Shown: piece after piece, positions 40,168 through 48,700 of the stretch | How positions within the stretch are numbered: the stretch's first letter is position 1 | How the letters are laid out: each line of letters begins with the position of its first letter | Source of the DNA: AG-339-G14 sp902553315 | Lineage (GTDB): Bacteria; Pseudomonadota; Gammaproteobacteria; Magnimaribacterales; AG-339-G14 | Direction of reading: 5' to 3' | DNA: 64,000 nucleotides | Assembly: GCA_902553315.1 (NCBI GenBank) | Contig: CACDKN010000001.1 | Span: 372,001-436,000, forward strand | The notes under the pieces: generated by a model | Told to the model about the DNA's origin: nothing | The model's input: only the letters and a program-made list of their open reading frames with translations | Databases searched by the model: none | Program-made: the position numbers and the translations under genes

Positions 40168-40962
40168 CTATTCTTTTATTTTAAAAGAGAGTTCTCCAGA
40201 AGAAATTAGTTTGGTTTCCTTGTCGATCTGTACTTTTAATCTTCCCTCGGAGTCTACTTCAATTACCATGCAATTTTTTTCTTTGAAATTCTCTGAGATT
40301 ACAGTTTTATTTTTGAGATAATTATGTAGGTTGAATTTTTTTTGAAAGTGAGCAAAACCATAAATCTTATAAGCTCTAAAATAATCTAATACTTTAGACG
40401 TCAATTTTCCAATTATTAGATTTCTGTCATACTTTTTTTCTCCATCTATTAATTTTAGGGAAACCCAATTCTGATCTATATGTTCATTGGTTTGCATAAA
40501 AACGTTTATCCCTATACCTATAATAATCTTGACTAAATTATTTTCATATTTAGTTTCAATCAAAATTCCACATAATTTTTTATCTTTAAAAAAAATATCA
40601 TTTGGCCATTTTATTTTTGAATCTATGTCATAAAGTTCTTCCAAAGTGTCTCTAATTGCAAGACCAACCATCAAACTAAAGCCATTAAGGTTGGAGTTTT
40701 TTTCTAACTGGAAAGAAAATGACAAGTAAATATTTTGACCCGTTGGACTTTCCCATTTTTTATTTCCTCTACCTTTGCCCCTAGTTTGCTTCTCAGCTGA
40801 ACAAATAAAAAGAGTATTTGCATCAATTTCTAAATCAGATAAGTATCTATTTGTTGAGTCTATTTCTTCAAAAATTAGTATTTTTATCTTACGGAAATCT
40901 TTTAAATTCAAATACGAATTAATAATTTTCTTATTTAAAGGGTTTTGATTGACATCTTCCAT
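40168..40962 (-). CDS. birA: Biotin--[acetyl-CoA-carboxylase] ligase without DNA-binding domain
   Basis: BirA activates biotin as biotinyl-AMP and attaches it to AccB. From ATG 40962 the protein is 264 aa with FEEIDSTNRYLSD, the biotin/AMP loop KQTRGKGRGNKKWESPTGQNIYLSFSF, IKWPNDIFFKDKKLCGILIETKYENN and GIGINV, plus the small C-terminal SH3-like domain. The N-terminal winged-helix repressor domain of Escherichia coli BirA is absent, so it should not regulate biotin genes. A longer in-frame reading to 41088 merely translates the antisense of tRNA-Tyr and was rejected. Confidence 0.9.
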   Translation of the reverse strand: MEDVNQNPLNKKIINSYLNLKDFRKIKILIFEEIDSTNRYLSDLEIDANTLFICSAEKQTRGKGRGNKKWESPTGQNIYLSFSFQLEKNSNLNGFSLMVGLAIRDTLEELYDIDSKIKWPNDIFFKDKKLCGILIETKYENNLVKIIIGIGINVFMQTNEHIDQNWVSLKLIDGEKKYDRNLIIGKLTSKVLDYFRAYKIYGFAHFQKKFNLHNYLKNKTVISENFKEKNCMVIEVDSEGRLKVQIDKETKLISSGELSFKIKE

Positions 40963-40977
40963 TTGTAACAAGAGAAT
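40949..40977 (+). promoter_or_regulatory. Candidate sigma70 promoter for tRNA-Tyr / tRNA-Thr / tuf
   Basis: Perfect TTGACA (40949-40954), 17-nt spacer, GAGAAT (40972-40977; 4/6 match). The predicted start is near 40984, seven bases before tRNA-Tyr, with a GC-containing discriminator. It overlaps the 5' end of the divergent birA. Confidence 0.5.
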
Positions 40978-40990
40978 AAGCGTCCAATAT

Positions 40991-41074
40991 GGAGGGGTTG
41001 GGGAGCGGTCAAACCCAGCTGACTGTAAATCAGCCGCTTCGGCTTCGCAGGTTCGAATCCTGCCCCCTCCACCA
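40991..41074 (+). tRNA. tRNA-Tyr (anticodon GUA)
   Basis: Acceptor GGAGGGG/CCCCTCC, anticodon stem GCTGA/TCAGC around CTGTAAA (anticodon GTA), a long variable arm (CGCTTCGGCTTC) as expected of a class II tRNA, T arm GCAGG-TTCGAAT-CCTGC, and encoded CCA. It lies about 120 nt upstream of tRNA-Thr(GGU) and tuf, as in the enterobacterial thrU-tyrU-glyT-thrT-tufB cluster, but no tRNA-Gly is found between them. Confidence 0.95.
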
Positions 41075-41193
41075 TATTTTTGTTGCAATTAACCTTAGAA
41101 TTGAGTATAAACGCGAACGGAGTTAAGGGTCTAGGTTTGTTAATTTTTTTTTGATGATGATGAGCCAAGATTTTCTTTTTTCTTACAGGGTTT

Positions 41194-41269
<76 letters not shown>

Positions 41270-41309
41270 GAATTTTAAAAATTTAGTTTAATTTTAGAGA
41301 GGAAAAAAA

Positions 41310-42503
41310 ATGGCTAAGGAAAAATTTGAAAGAACCAAACCGCATGTAAATGTTGGAACTATTGGTCACGTAGACCATGGTAAAACTACACTTACCGCTG
41401 CTCTTACAAAAGTATGTGCAGACGCTTATGGAGCTGGAGAAGCCGTAGCTTTTGATGGAATTGATAATGCACCTGAAGAGAAAGAAAGGGGAATAACTAT
41501 TGCCACCTCTCATGTGGAATACGATACACCTAATAGGCATTATGCACATGTTGATTGTCCGGGTCATGCTGACTACATTAAAAATATGATTACAGGAGCT
41601 GCCCAGATGGACGGCGCAATATTAGTGGTCAATGCTGCCGATGGTCCTATGCCACAAACTAGAGAGCACATTTTATTAGCAAGACAAGTAGGTGTTCCAT
41701 ACATTGTAGTTTTCTTGAATAAAGCTGACATGGTAGATGACGAGGAATTGACAATGTTGGTAGAAGAAGAAATTAGAGAATTATTAACAGAATATGATTT
41801 TCCTGGGGCAGATACTCCAATTATTGTCGGATCTGCTTTGAAAGCACTTGAAGGAGACGAATCAGATATCGGTGTTTCAGCAGTCACGAAACTTGTGGAA
41901 GCGCTTGACTCTTACATTCCAGAACCTGAAAGAGAAACAGATAAACCTTTTTTAATGCCTATAGAGGACATTTTTTCTATTCAAGGAAGAGGAACTGTTG
42001 TAACAGGAAGAATTGAGAGAGGTATGGTCAATGTTAACGATCCTTTAGATATCATAGGTATCAAAGAATCTGAAGCTACAGTTTGTACTGGAGTAGAAAT
42101 GTTTAGAAAACTTCTAGACCAAGGAAGAGCTGGAGAAAACGTAGGTGTCTTATTAAGGGGAACGAAACGAGAGGAAGTAGAGAGAGGTCAAGTTCTATGT
42201 GCTCCCGGTTCTATCAAATCTCATACTAAATTCGAAGCTCAAGTTTATGTTTTAAGCAAAGAAGAAGGAGGAAGGCACACACCTTTCTTTAAAGGTTACA
42301 GACCACAGTTTTATGTTAGAACTACTGATGTTACAGGTGCAGTTACTTTACCTGATGGCGTAGAGATGGTCATGCCAGGTGATGATGTCTCTGTTACTGT
42401 TGAGCTTATTTCACCCATCGCGATGGAAGACGGCATGAAATTTGCTATCAGAGAGGGTGGAAGAACTGTAGGTGCCGGAGTAGTTACTAAGATTATCGAG
42501 TAG
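41310..42503 (+). CDS. tuf: Elongation factor Tu
   Basis: EF-Tu delivers aminoacyl-tRNA to the ribosome. The 397-aa protein has the G1 loop GHVDHGKTTL, RGITI, DCPGHADY, NKADM and the C-terminal barrel domains (TDVTGAVTLPDGVEMVMPGD). AGAGGA lies eight bases before the ATG. The tuf gene usually found after fusA is absent from the str operon here (fusA is followed by the S10 promoter), so this tRNA-linked copy may be the only one. Its stop codon TAG overlaps the first two bases of tRNA-Trp. Confidence 0.98.
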   Translation: MAKEKFERTKPHVNVGTIGHVDHGKTTLTAALTKVCADAYGAGEAVAFDGIDNAPEEKERGITIATSHVEYDTPNRHYAHVDCPGHADYIKNMITGAAQMDGAILVVNAADGPMPQTREHILLARQVGVPYIVVFLNKADMVDDEELTMLVEEEIRELLTEYDFPGADTPIIVGSALKALEGDESDIGVSAVTKLVEALDSYIPEPERETDKPFLMPIEDIFSIQGRGTVVTGRIERGMVNVNDPLDIIGIKESEATVCTGVEMFRKLLDQGRAGENVGVLLRGTKREEVERGQVLCAPGSIKSHTKFEAQVYVLSKEEGGRHTPFFKGYRPQFYVRTTDVTGAVTLPDGVEMVMPGDDVSVTVELISPIAMEDGMKFAIREGGRTVGAGVVTKIIE

Positions 42504-42577
42504 GCCAGTAGCTCAATTGGTAGAGCGGCGGTCTCCAAAACCGCAGGTTGGGGGTTCGATTCCCTCCTGGCCTGCCA
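42502..42577 (+). tRNA. tRNA-Trp (anticodon CCA)
   Basis: Acceptor AGGCCAG/CTGGCCT, D arm GCTC-AATTGGTA-GAGC, anticodon stem GCGGT/ACCGC around CTCCAAA (anticodon CCA), T arm GGGGG-TTCGATT-CCCTC, discriminator G, encoded CCA. Its first two bases, AG, are the last two of the tuf stop TAG, so the two products cannot both be matured intact from the same transcript copy without cutting the mRNA inside its stop codon. secE follows 20 nt downstream. Confidence 0.96.
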
Positions 42578-42597
42578 CGATTTGAAGGTAGTTTTTG

Positions 42598-42966
42598 ATG
42601 TCACAACAAGTAGAAAGTAATTTTAATATCCAAAGCAAGCTGCTTTGGCTCATAGGATTATGCCTAATTTCCCTTGCCGTATGGGGCAATTCATATTTTT
42701 CTGACATTGGTCTTTTATATAGAGTGTTAGGCGTTGTTGGGATTCTTTTTGTTTCTTTATTTGTCTTGAGATTTACAATATTCGGAAACCAAACTTACAA
42801 TTTACTTATACAATCTTCTACAGAAATTAGGAAGGTTGTATGGCCCAACAGAACAGAAACGACCCAGACAACTCTTATAGTTACTGTTGCGGTTTTAATT
42901 GCTTCTCTTATTTTGTGGGGATTGGACTCTTTGTTTTCTTTTTTAATCAAATTGTTATTGGGTTGA
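42598..42966 (+). CDS. secE: Preprotein translocase subunit SecE
   Basis: SecE is the clamp-like membrane subunit of SecYEG. The 122-aa protein has three hydrophobic helices (about residues 15-30, 40-60 and 92-115), the long gammaproteobacterial form, and the conserved amphipathic EIRKVVWPNRTETTQTT segment before the last helix. ATG 42598 was used; a TTG one codon earlier is possible. It leads the secE-nusG-rplKA cluster, 3 nt before nusG. Confidence 0.93.
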   Translation: MSQQVESNFNIQSKLLWLIGLCLISLAVWGNSYFSDIGLLYRVLGVVGILFVSLFVLRFTIFGNQTYNLLIQSSTEIRKVVWPNRTETTQTTLIVTVAVLIASLILWGLDSLFSFLIKLLLG

Positions 42967-42969
42967 AAT

Positions 42970-43503
42970 ATGTCTAAAGCTTGGTATGTAATTAATTCTT
43001 ACTCTGGTTACGAAAATAAGGCCAAAGAACAATTAATGGATAGAATTGTTTCTGAGGGACAGGGTGAATATTTTGGAAGAATAGAAGTTCCTACTCAGGA
43101 AATAACAGAAATTAAAGGTGGTAAAGAAAAAATCGTACAAAAGAAGTTCTTTCCTGGATACATTTTAGTGGAAATGGAAATGAATGATGATACTTGGCAT
43201 TTGGTTAAAGAAACTCCAAGAGTTTTAGGTTTTATAGGAGGAACAAAAAATGATCCTAAGAGCATCACAGATGTTGAGGCGAACAGAATTTTAAATCAGA
43301 TTGAAAATGGAGTTGATGAATCTACGCAAACAGTCTCATTTGAGCCTGGGGAAATGATTAGGGTCATAGACGGGCCTTTTAATGATTTTAGTGGCGTTGT
43401 GGAAGAAGTAGATAACGAAAAAAGTAAAGTTAAAGTTGCAGTTATGATATTTGGAAGATCAACTCCAGTTGAACTAGATTTTACTCAAATTGAGAGAAGC
43501 TAA
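42970..43503 (+). CDS. nusG: Transcription termination/antitermination factor NusG
   Basis: NusG links RNA polymerase to Rho or ribosomal S10 and suppresses pausing. The 177-aa protein begins KAWYVINSYSGYENKAKEQL, has FFPGYILVEM and TPRVLGFIGG in the NGN domain, and a C-terminal KOW motif (GEMIRVIDGPFNDFSGVVEEVD). It overlaps rplK by 1 nt (TAATG). Both its partners, Rho and S10, are also encoded in the window. Confidence 0.97.
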   Translation: MSKAWYVINSYSGYENKAKEQLMDRIVSEGQGEYFGRIEVPTQEITEIKGGKEKIVQKKFFPGYILVEMEMNDDTWHLVKETPRVLGFIGGTKNDPKSITDVEANRILNQIENGVDESTQTVSFEPGEMIRVIDGPFNDFSGVVEEVDNEKSKVKVAVMIFGRSTPVELDFTQIERS

Positions 43504-43937
43504 TGGCCAAAGATAAGAAAATTATGACTTATATTAAGCTTCAAGTTCCTGCAGGAGCTGCAAGCCCTAGTCCTCCTGTTGGTCCGGCACTCGGTCAACA
43601 TGGAGTGAATTTGATGGATTTTTGTAACGCTTTTAATACAAAAACAAATGATTTAGAAAAAAATGTTCCTGTTCCTGTTGTTATATCAGTTTATGAAGAC
43701 AGAAGTTTTGATTTTATAGTTAAGACTACACCTGCAAGTATTTTATTAAAAAAAGCTGCCGGACTTACAAAAGGAAGCGGTACTCCCAACTCAGAGAAAG
43801 TTGGGAAAGTTAATAGATCACAATTGGAAGAAATAGCTCAAGCTAAAATGGCAGATTTAAATGCCTCAAGCTTAGATGCTGCGGTCAAGATTATTGAAGG
43901 CAGCGCAAGAAGCATGGGAATCGAAGTAGAGAATTAA
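43503..43937 (+). CDS. rplK: 50S ribosomal protein L11
   Basis: L11 forms part of the GTPase-associated centre and is needed for RelA activation. The 144-aa protein has the N-terminal YIKLQVPAGAASPSPPVGPALGQHGVNLMDFC and the C-terminal rRNA-binding domain (KAAGLTKGSGTPNSEKVGKV, AARSMGIEV-like end). It starts inside the nusG stop and precedes rplA by 3 nt. Confidence 0.98.
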   Translation: MAKDKKIMTYIKLQVPAGAASPSPPVGPALGQHGVNLMDFCNAFNTKTNDLEKNVPVPVVISVYEDRSFDFIVKTTPASILLKKAAGLTKGSGTPNSEKVGKVNRSQLEEIAQAKMADLNASSLDAAVKIIEGSARSMGIEVEN

Positions 43938-43940
43938 ATT

Positions 43941-44585
43941 ATGGAAAAAGTTAAATTAGAATTTGCTATCAGTGAAATTAATGAAAGCGCGTCAAAAAAT
44001 TTTAAAGAAGCATTAGATGTAGCAGTCAATTTAGGGATTGATCCAAAAAAAACAGATCAAGCCGTTAGAGGAGCGACAAATTTACCTCACGGAAATGGAA
44101 AAACTTATAAAGTAGCTGTTTTTGCCGAGGGCGATGAAGCTAAGGATGCTAAAGAAAATGGAGCCGATAAAGTTGGAATGGAAGATTTGGCCGATGAAAT
44201 GAAAAAAGGAAATTTAGATTTTGATGTAATCATAGCAACGCCTTCAACTATGAAAGTGGTTAGTCCGCTTGGGCAAATACTTGGGCCTAAAGGTCTAATG
44301 CCTAATCCCAAATCAGAAACAGTTACGAAAGACATTAAATCAGCTGTTAAGAACGCTAAGTCTGGACAAATTAGGTATAAAACTGATAAGCAGGGTATAA
44401 TCCACACCCGTATTGGGCAAGTAGGATATTCAGAAGATCAAATCAGAGACAATTTAGAAGCTTTTCTTACAGATTTAAAAAAAGCTAAACCTCCTTCTTC
44501 TAAAGGAGTTTTCATTTCTAAAGTTTCTATTTCTTCTACTATGGGGAAAGGCTTTGATTTAGATCTAACTAATTTGAATTTTTAA
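43941..44585 (+). CDS. rplA: 50S ribosomal protein L1
   Basis: L1 forms the mobile stalk over the E site. The 214-aa protein has the L1 signature region (GQILGPKGLMPNPKSETVTKDI) and GQIRYKTDKQGIIHTRIGQ. It is somewhat shorter at the N-terminus than the 234-aa Escherichia coli protein, beginning directly at VKLEFAISEINESASKNFKEALDVA. It ends 171 nt before rplJ, the space being occupied by the L10 leader. Confidence 0.97.
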   Translation: MEKVKLEFAISEINESASKNFKEALDVAVNLGIDPKKTDQAVRGATNLPHGNGKTYKVAVFAEGDEAKDAKENGADKVGMEDLADEMKKGNLDFDVIIATPSTMKVVSPLGQILGPKGLMPNPKSETVTKDIKSAVKNAKSGQIRYKTDKQGIIHTRIGQVGYSEDQIRDNLEAFLTDLKKAKPPSSKGVFISKVSISSTMGKGFDLDLTNLNF

Positions 44586-44756
44586 TGCTAAAACATAATT
44601 TTGTAGATAAAGAATTTTTGTGCCATTGCAATTCCATTGCAATTGTCAAAGACCGCAGGAGCTTCGTAAAAAAAAGCTTAATTTTTCCTGCGCAGATGGT
44701 TCTCAATGCTCTTCGAGAGGTTGAGGTTTTATATTACTCATTTTGAGGAATTAACA
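44586..44756 (+). promoter_or_regulatory. rplJ leader region (putative L10-L12 autoregulatory RNA)
   Basis: The non-coding leader contains a perfect 7-bp stem CGCAGGA (44654-44660) / TCCTGCG (44686-44692) closing an AGCTT...AAGCT-containing loop, then CAGATGG. This position and layout fit the L10 leader that binds the L10-L12 complex and controls rplJL-rpoBC. Upstream are two tandem copies of CCATTGCAATT (44623-44633 and 44634-44644), which are not part of that hairpin. GAGGA before the rplJ ATG is the ribosome-binding site. Confidence 0.65.
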
Positions 44757-45275
44757 ATGTCTAATTTAGACTTAAAAAAAGTACAAGTTGATGAATTAAG
44801 GAAAGTTGTTGATGAGTCTCTATCGGTTGTTGCGGTAGATTATCGAGGAACAGATGTTCCAAAACTTACTTCTTTCAGAAAGGATGCAAAAGACAAGTCT
44901 GTTTTTATTAAAATAATTAAAAACACTCTTGCTAAAAAAGCACTAGAGGATTCTAAATTTGATTCCCTGGTAGACGTTTTATCGGGTCCAACTTTGCTGG
45001 CTTTTTCTAAAGAAGACTATCAAAGCGCTGCAAAACTCATAAAAGATTTTTCAAAATCTGAAGAATCTTTTGAAGTCAAAGGTCTCTCAATAGGGGAAGG
45101 TTTACTTTCAGCAGATCAACTTAACAGAATTGCTTCACTGCCTAATAAAGAAGAAGCAATTTCAATGTTATTGGGATTAATGTTAGCCCCAATTACTAAT
45201 CTAGCGTTGATCTCGAAAGAAATCCCGTCTTCTATGGTAAGAACTTTGAGTGCTTACAGCGATTCTAAAAATTGA
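44757..45275 (+). CDS. rplJ: 50S ribosomal protein L10
   Basis: L10 anchors L7/L12 dimers to the ribosome stalk and, with them, represses its own mRNA. From ATG 44757, preceded by GAGGA, the protein is 172 aa with VDYRGTDVPKLTSFRKDAK, KIIKNTLAKKAL and a C-terminal helix ending VRTLSAYSDSKN that holds L7/L12. A longer in-frame extension from 44706 reads the leader RNA and was discarded. Confidence 0.96.
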   Translation: MSNLDLKKVQVDELRKVVDESLSVVAVDYRGTDVPKLTSFRKDAKDKSVFIKIIKNTLAKKALEDSKFDSLVDVLSGPTLLAFSKEDYQSAAKLIKDFSKSEESFEVKGLSIGEGLLSADQLNRIASLPNKEEAISMLLGLMLAPITNLALISKEIPSSMVRTLSAYSDSKN

Positions 45276-45304
45276 GTTTGGTTTATCATATAAGGAGTTA
45301 AAAA

Positions 45305-45688
45305 ATGGCTTTAACCAAAGAAGAAATCTTAGACGCAATTTCAGAAATGAGCGTCATGGATATTGTCGATCTAGTTAAACTTATGGAAGAAAAATTCGGA
45401 GTTTCCGCTGCAGCCCCTGTTGCTGCCGCTGCTGCTCCTGCTGCTGGTGAAGCCGGCGCTGAACCTGCTGAAGAGCAAAGTGAATTTGAGATCTTCCTTG
45501 TTGATGTGGGTGATAAAAAAATAGATGTTATTAAAGCGGTGAGAACGATTACTGGATTAGGCTTAAAAGAAGCTAAGGCTATTGTCGATGGAGCACCAGC
45601 GTCTGTTAAAGAGGGTGCTAACAAGGAAGAAGCTGATACAGCTAAATCTCAGTTAGAAGAAGCTGGCGCAACTGTTGAATTAAAATAA
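45305..45688 (+). CDS. rplL: 50S ribosomal protein L7/L12
   Basis: L7/L12 is the multicopy stalk protein that recruits elongation factors. The 127-aa protein has the N-terminal dimer domain (ALTKEEILDAISEMSVMDIVDLVKLMEEKFGV), an alanine/proline-rich hinge (residues about 37-58) and the C-terminal domain (FEIFLVDVGDKKIDVIKAVRTITGLGLKEAKAIVDGAP). AAGGAG lies eight bases before the ATG, the strongest Shine-Dalgarno sequence seen here, fitting its need for high expression. Confidence 0.98.
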   Translation: MALTKEEILDAISEMSVMDIVDLVKLMEEKFGVSAAAPVAAAAAPAAGEAGAEPAEEQSEFEIFLVDVGDKKIDVIKAVRTITGLGLKEAKAIVDGAPASVKEGANKEEADTAKSQLEEAGATVELK

Positions 45689-45700
45689 TTAATATTATTT

Positions 45701-48700
45701 ATGACTGAAAACTATTCATTTGCTGAAAAGAAAAGAATAAGAAAAAGCTTTGAAAAAATCTCTAGCGTCATGTCGCTTCCCGACATTTTGGAGATTCAAA
45801 CAGACTCTTACAAACACTTTTTACAAAGTGATATTGATCCAGAAAAAAGGAAAGACCAGGGCCTGGAGCAGGTCTTTAGATCAATATTTCCAATCGTAAG
45901 TGTTTCGGGTAATGCCAAAATAGATTATTTAAAATATGAGTTAAGCGAACCCGAATTTGACGTATTTGAATGTCTTCCAAGAGGTAGAACTTATGAAGCT
46001 CCTTTACATATTTGGTGTCGAATTACTTTCATCGATAAAACAACTGGTGAAGAGAATCTTAAAAGTGCGAGAGATGAAAAGGTATATATGGGCACTATGC
46101 CCCTGATGACTGAACATGGAACTTTTGTAATCAACGGTACTGAAAGAGTAGTTGTTTCACAACTCCATAGATCGCCAGGATTAATTTTTGATCATGACAA
46201 AGGAAAAACTCATTCCTCAGGGAAACTTTTATATTCTTCTAGAGTAATTCCTTACAGAGGCTCTTGGTTAGACTTTGAGTTTGATCATAAGGATTTGATC
46301 TACATAAGAATAGATAGAAGGAGAAAACTTTACGCTTCAATTTTACTCAAAAGTTTAGGTATGACACCTAAGGAGATTCTAGACATCTTCTATGAAAAAG
46401 AATCTTATACTTTGAATAAAAATGGTATGTATAGTCTTTCTTTAAATTCACAAAAACTAGTAGGAAGATTAGCGCCGGTAGATATTCTTGCTAAAGATAA
46501 AAGTGTAATCATTGAATCAGGAAAGAGAATAACTGCTAGACATATTAGATTAATAGAGTCTAATAAAATTAAATCTTTAGATCTTCCTAAAGAGGCCCTT
46601 GTAGGCCTTTCGCTTAGTGAAGATATTATCGACGAAGCAACCGGAGAAATTATTTTTTCTTGCAATTCTCTTATAGATTCCGAAATGCTTGAAAAATTGG
46701 AAGAATTGAAAATTAAGCAAATTAATACGCTTTACATTAATGAGCTTGAATCTGGTCCTTACATTTCAGAGACTTTGAGATCGGATACAACCGCTACAAA
46801 TCTAGAAGCTTTAGCAGAAATATACAGGATGATGCGTCCAGGAGAGCCGCCCACGAAAGAAGCAGCTACTCTTCTATTCGAAAATTTATTTTTTAATGCA
46901 GATAAATATGATTTGTCTGATGTGGGTAGAATGAAGTTCAACAAAAGATTAGGTAAAGAAGAGCTAATCGGAGAAGGAGTTCTGTCTAAAGACGACATCA
47001 TCGATGTGATGAAAACTCTTGTTGATATTAGAAACGGAAAGCAAAATTGTGATGACATCGATCACCTCGGAAACAGAAGAATTAGATCTGTTGGTGAAAT
47101 GGTCTCCAATCAGGTGCGAGTAGGGCTTTTGAGAGTAGAGAGGGCAGTTAGAGAACGTCTGAACGTTGCAGAAGCAGAGGGATTTGGTCCTGCTGATTTA
47201 ATCAATGCAAAACCAGTAACTGCTGCTATCAATGAATTTTTTGGATCCAGTCAATTATCTCAATTCATGGATCAAAACAATCCTCTGTCAGAAGTTACTC
47301 ATAAAAGAAGGGTTTCTGCGCTGGGTCCTGGTGGCCTTACTAGAGAAAGAGCAGGTTTTGAAGTTAGGGATGTTCACCCCACTCATTATGGAAGAGTTTG
47401 CCCTATTGAAACTCCTGAAGGTCCAAATATAGGTCTTATAAATTCTTTGTCAGTCTATGCGAGAGTTAATGATTTCGGATTTATTGAGACTCCTTACAGA
47501 GAAATAATCAACGGAAAGGTATCAGAGAATATCAAGTACATTTCTGCAATCGAAGAGGGCGAATTTGTGATTGCCCAGGCTAGTGCTGTGCTTGATAAGA
47601 ATAATAAATTTGTAGAAGAACTTGTTCCTGTTAGATACAGAAATGAATTTGAATTAGTTACCCCTGATAGAGTCGACTTAATGGATGTTTCACCTCAACA
47701 AGTCGTTTCCATTGCAGCAGCATTAATACCATTTCTTGAGCATGACGACGCAAACAGGGCATTGATGGGTTCTAATATGATGAGACAAGCAGTCCCAACG
47801 CTTTCTACCGAGACTCCATTAGTAGGAACTGGAATGGAGAGAACTGTGGCAAGAAATTCTGGAGACTGTGTGATAGCTAAAAATGCTGGAATTATTGAAA
47901 AGGTAGACTCTGGAAGAATTGTCGTTAGGAAAAATTTGAAAGATATTTCTGGCACAGGTTCTGCTGTAGATATTTATAATCTTATCAAGTACACCAGATC
48001 TAATCAGAACACTTGTATCAATCAAAAACCTATTGTTTCAGAGGGAGATAGAGTCTCTAAAGGCGATATATTGGCTGATGGATCTTCAATAGATCTCGGT
48101 GAATTGGCCTTGGGACAAAATATAAAAATAGCATTTATGCCATGGCATGGATATAACTTTGAAGATTCAATTTTAATTTCTGACCGACTTGTTCAAGAAG
48201 ACAAATTAACTAGTATTCATATTGTAGAAGAAACCTGTACTTCTAGAGATACAAAGCTTGGACCAGATGAAATTACTGCTGATATTCCAAACGTTGGTGA
48301 TTCTGCTTTATCTAAGTTGGATGAATGTGGAATTGTTCATATTGGAGCTGAAGTAAATGCAGGCGATATACTTGTTGGAAAAGTAACACCAAAAGGAGAA
48401 ACCCAACTTTCTCCAGAAGAAAAACTTCTTAGAGCAATTTTTGGAGAAAAAGCCTCTGACGTTAAAGATACCTCGTTGAGAGTTAAATCTGGGCAGGATG
48501 GAACAGTTATCGATGTAAAAATTTTTACTAGAGAAGGACTGGATAAAAATTCAAGAGCTCAAGTAATTGAATCTATTTCCTTATCAGAAATTCAAAAAGA
48601 CATAGACCAAGAATTATCAATCGTCACAATGGCTACATTGAATTCTTTGAAATCTTCCATCGTTGGAAAACAGATAGTTAGCGCGAAGGGCTTAGAAAAA

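Noticed and set aside
40963..41088. N-terminal extension of BirA
   Set aside because: The extra 42 residues are the antisense reading of tRNA-Tyr; the ligase family starts at the ATG at 40962.
41075..41193. Missing tRNA-Gly between tRNA-Tyr and tRNA-Thr
   Set aside because: I looked for a cloverleaf in this 119-nt spacer, because enterobacteria have glyT here, and found none.
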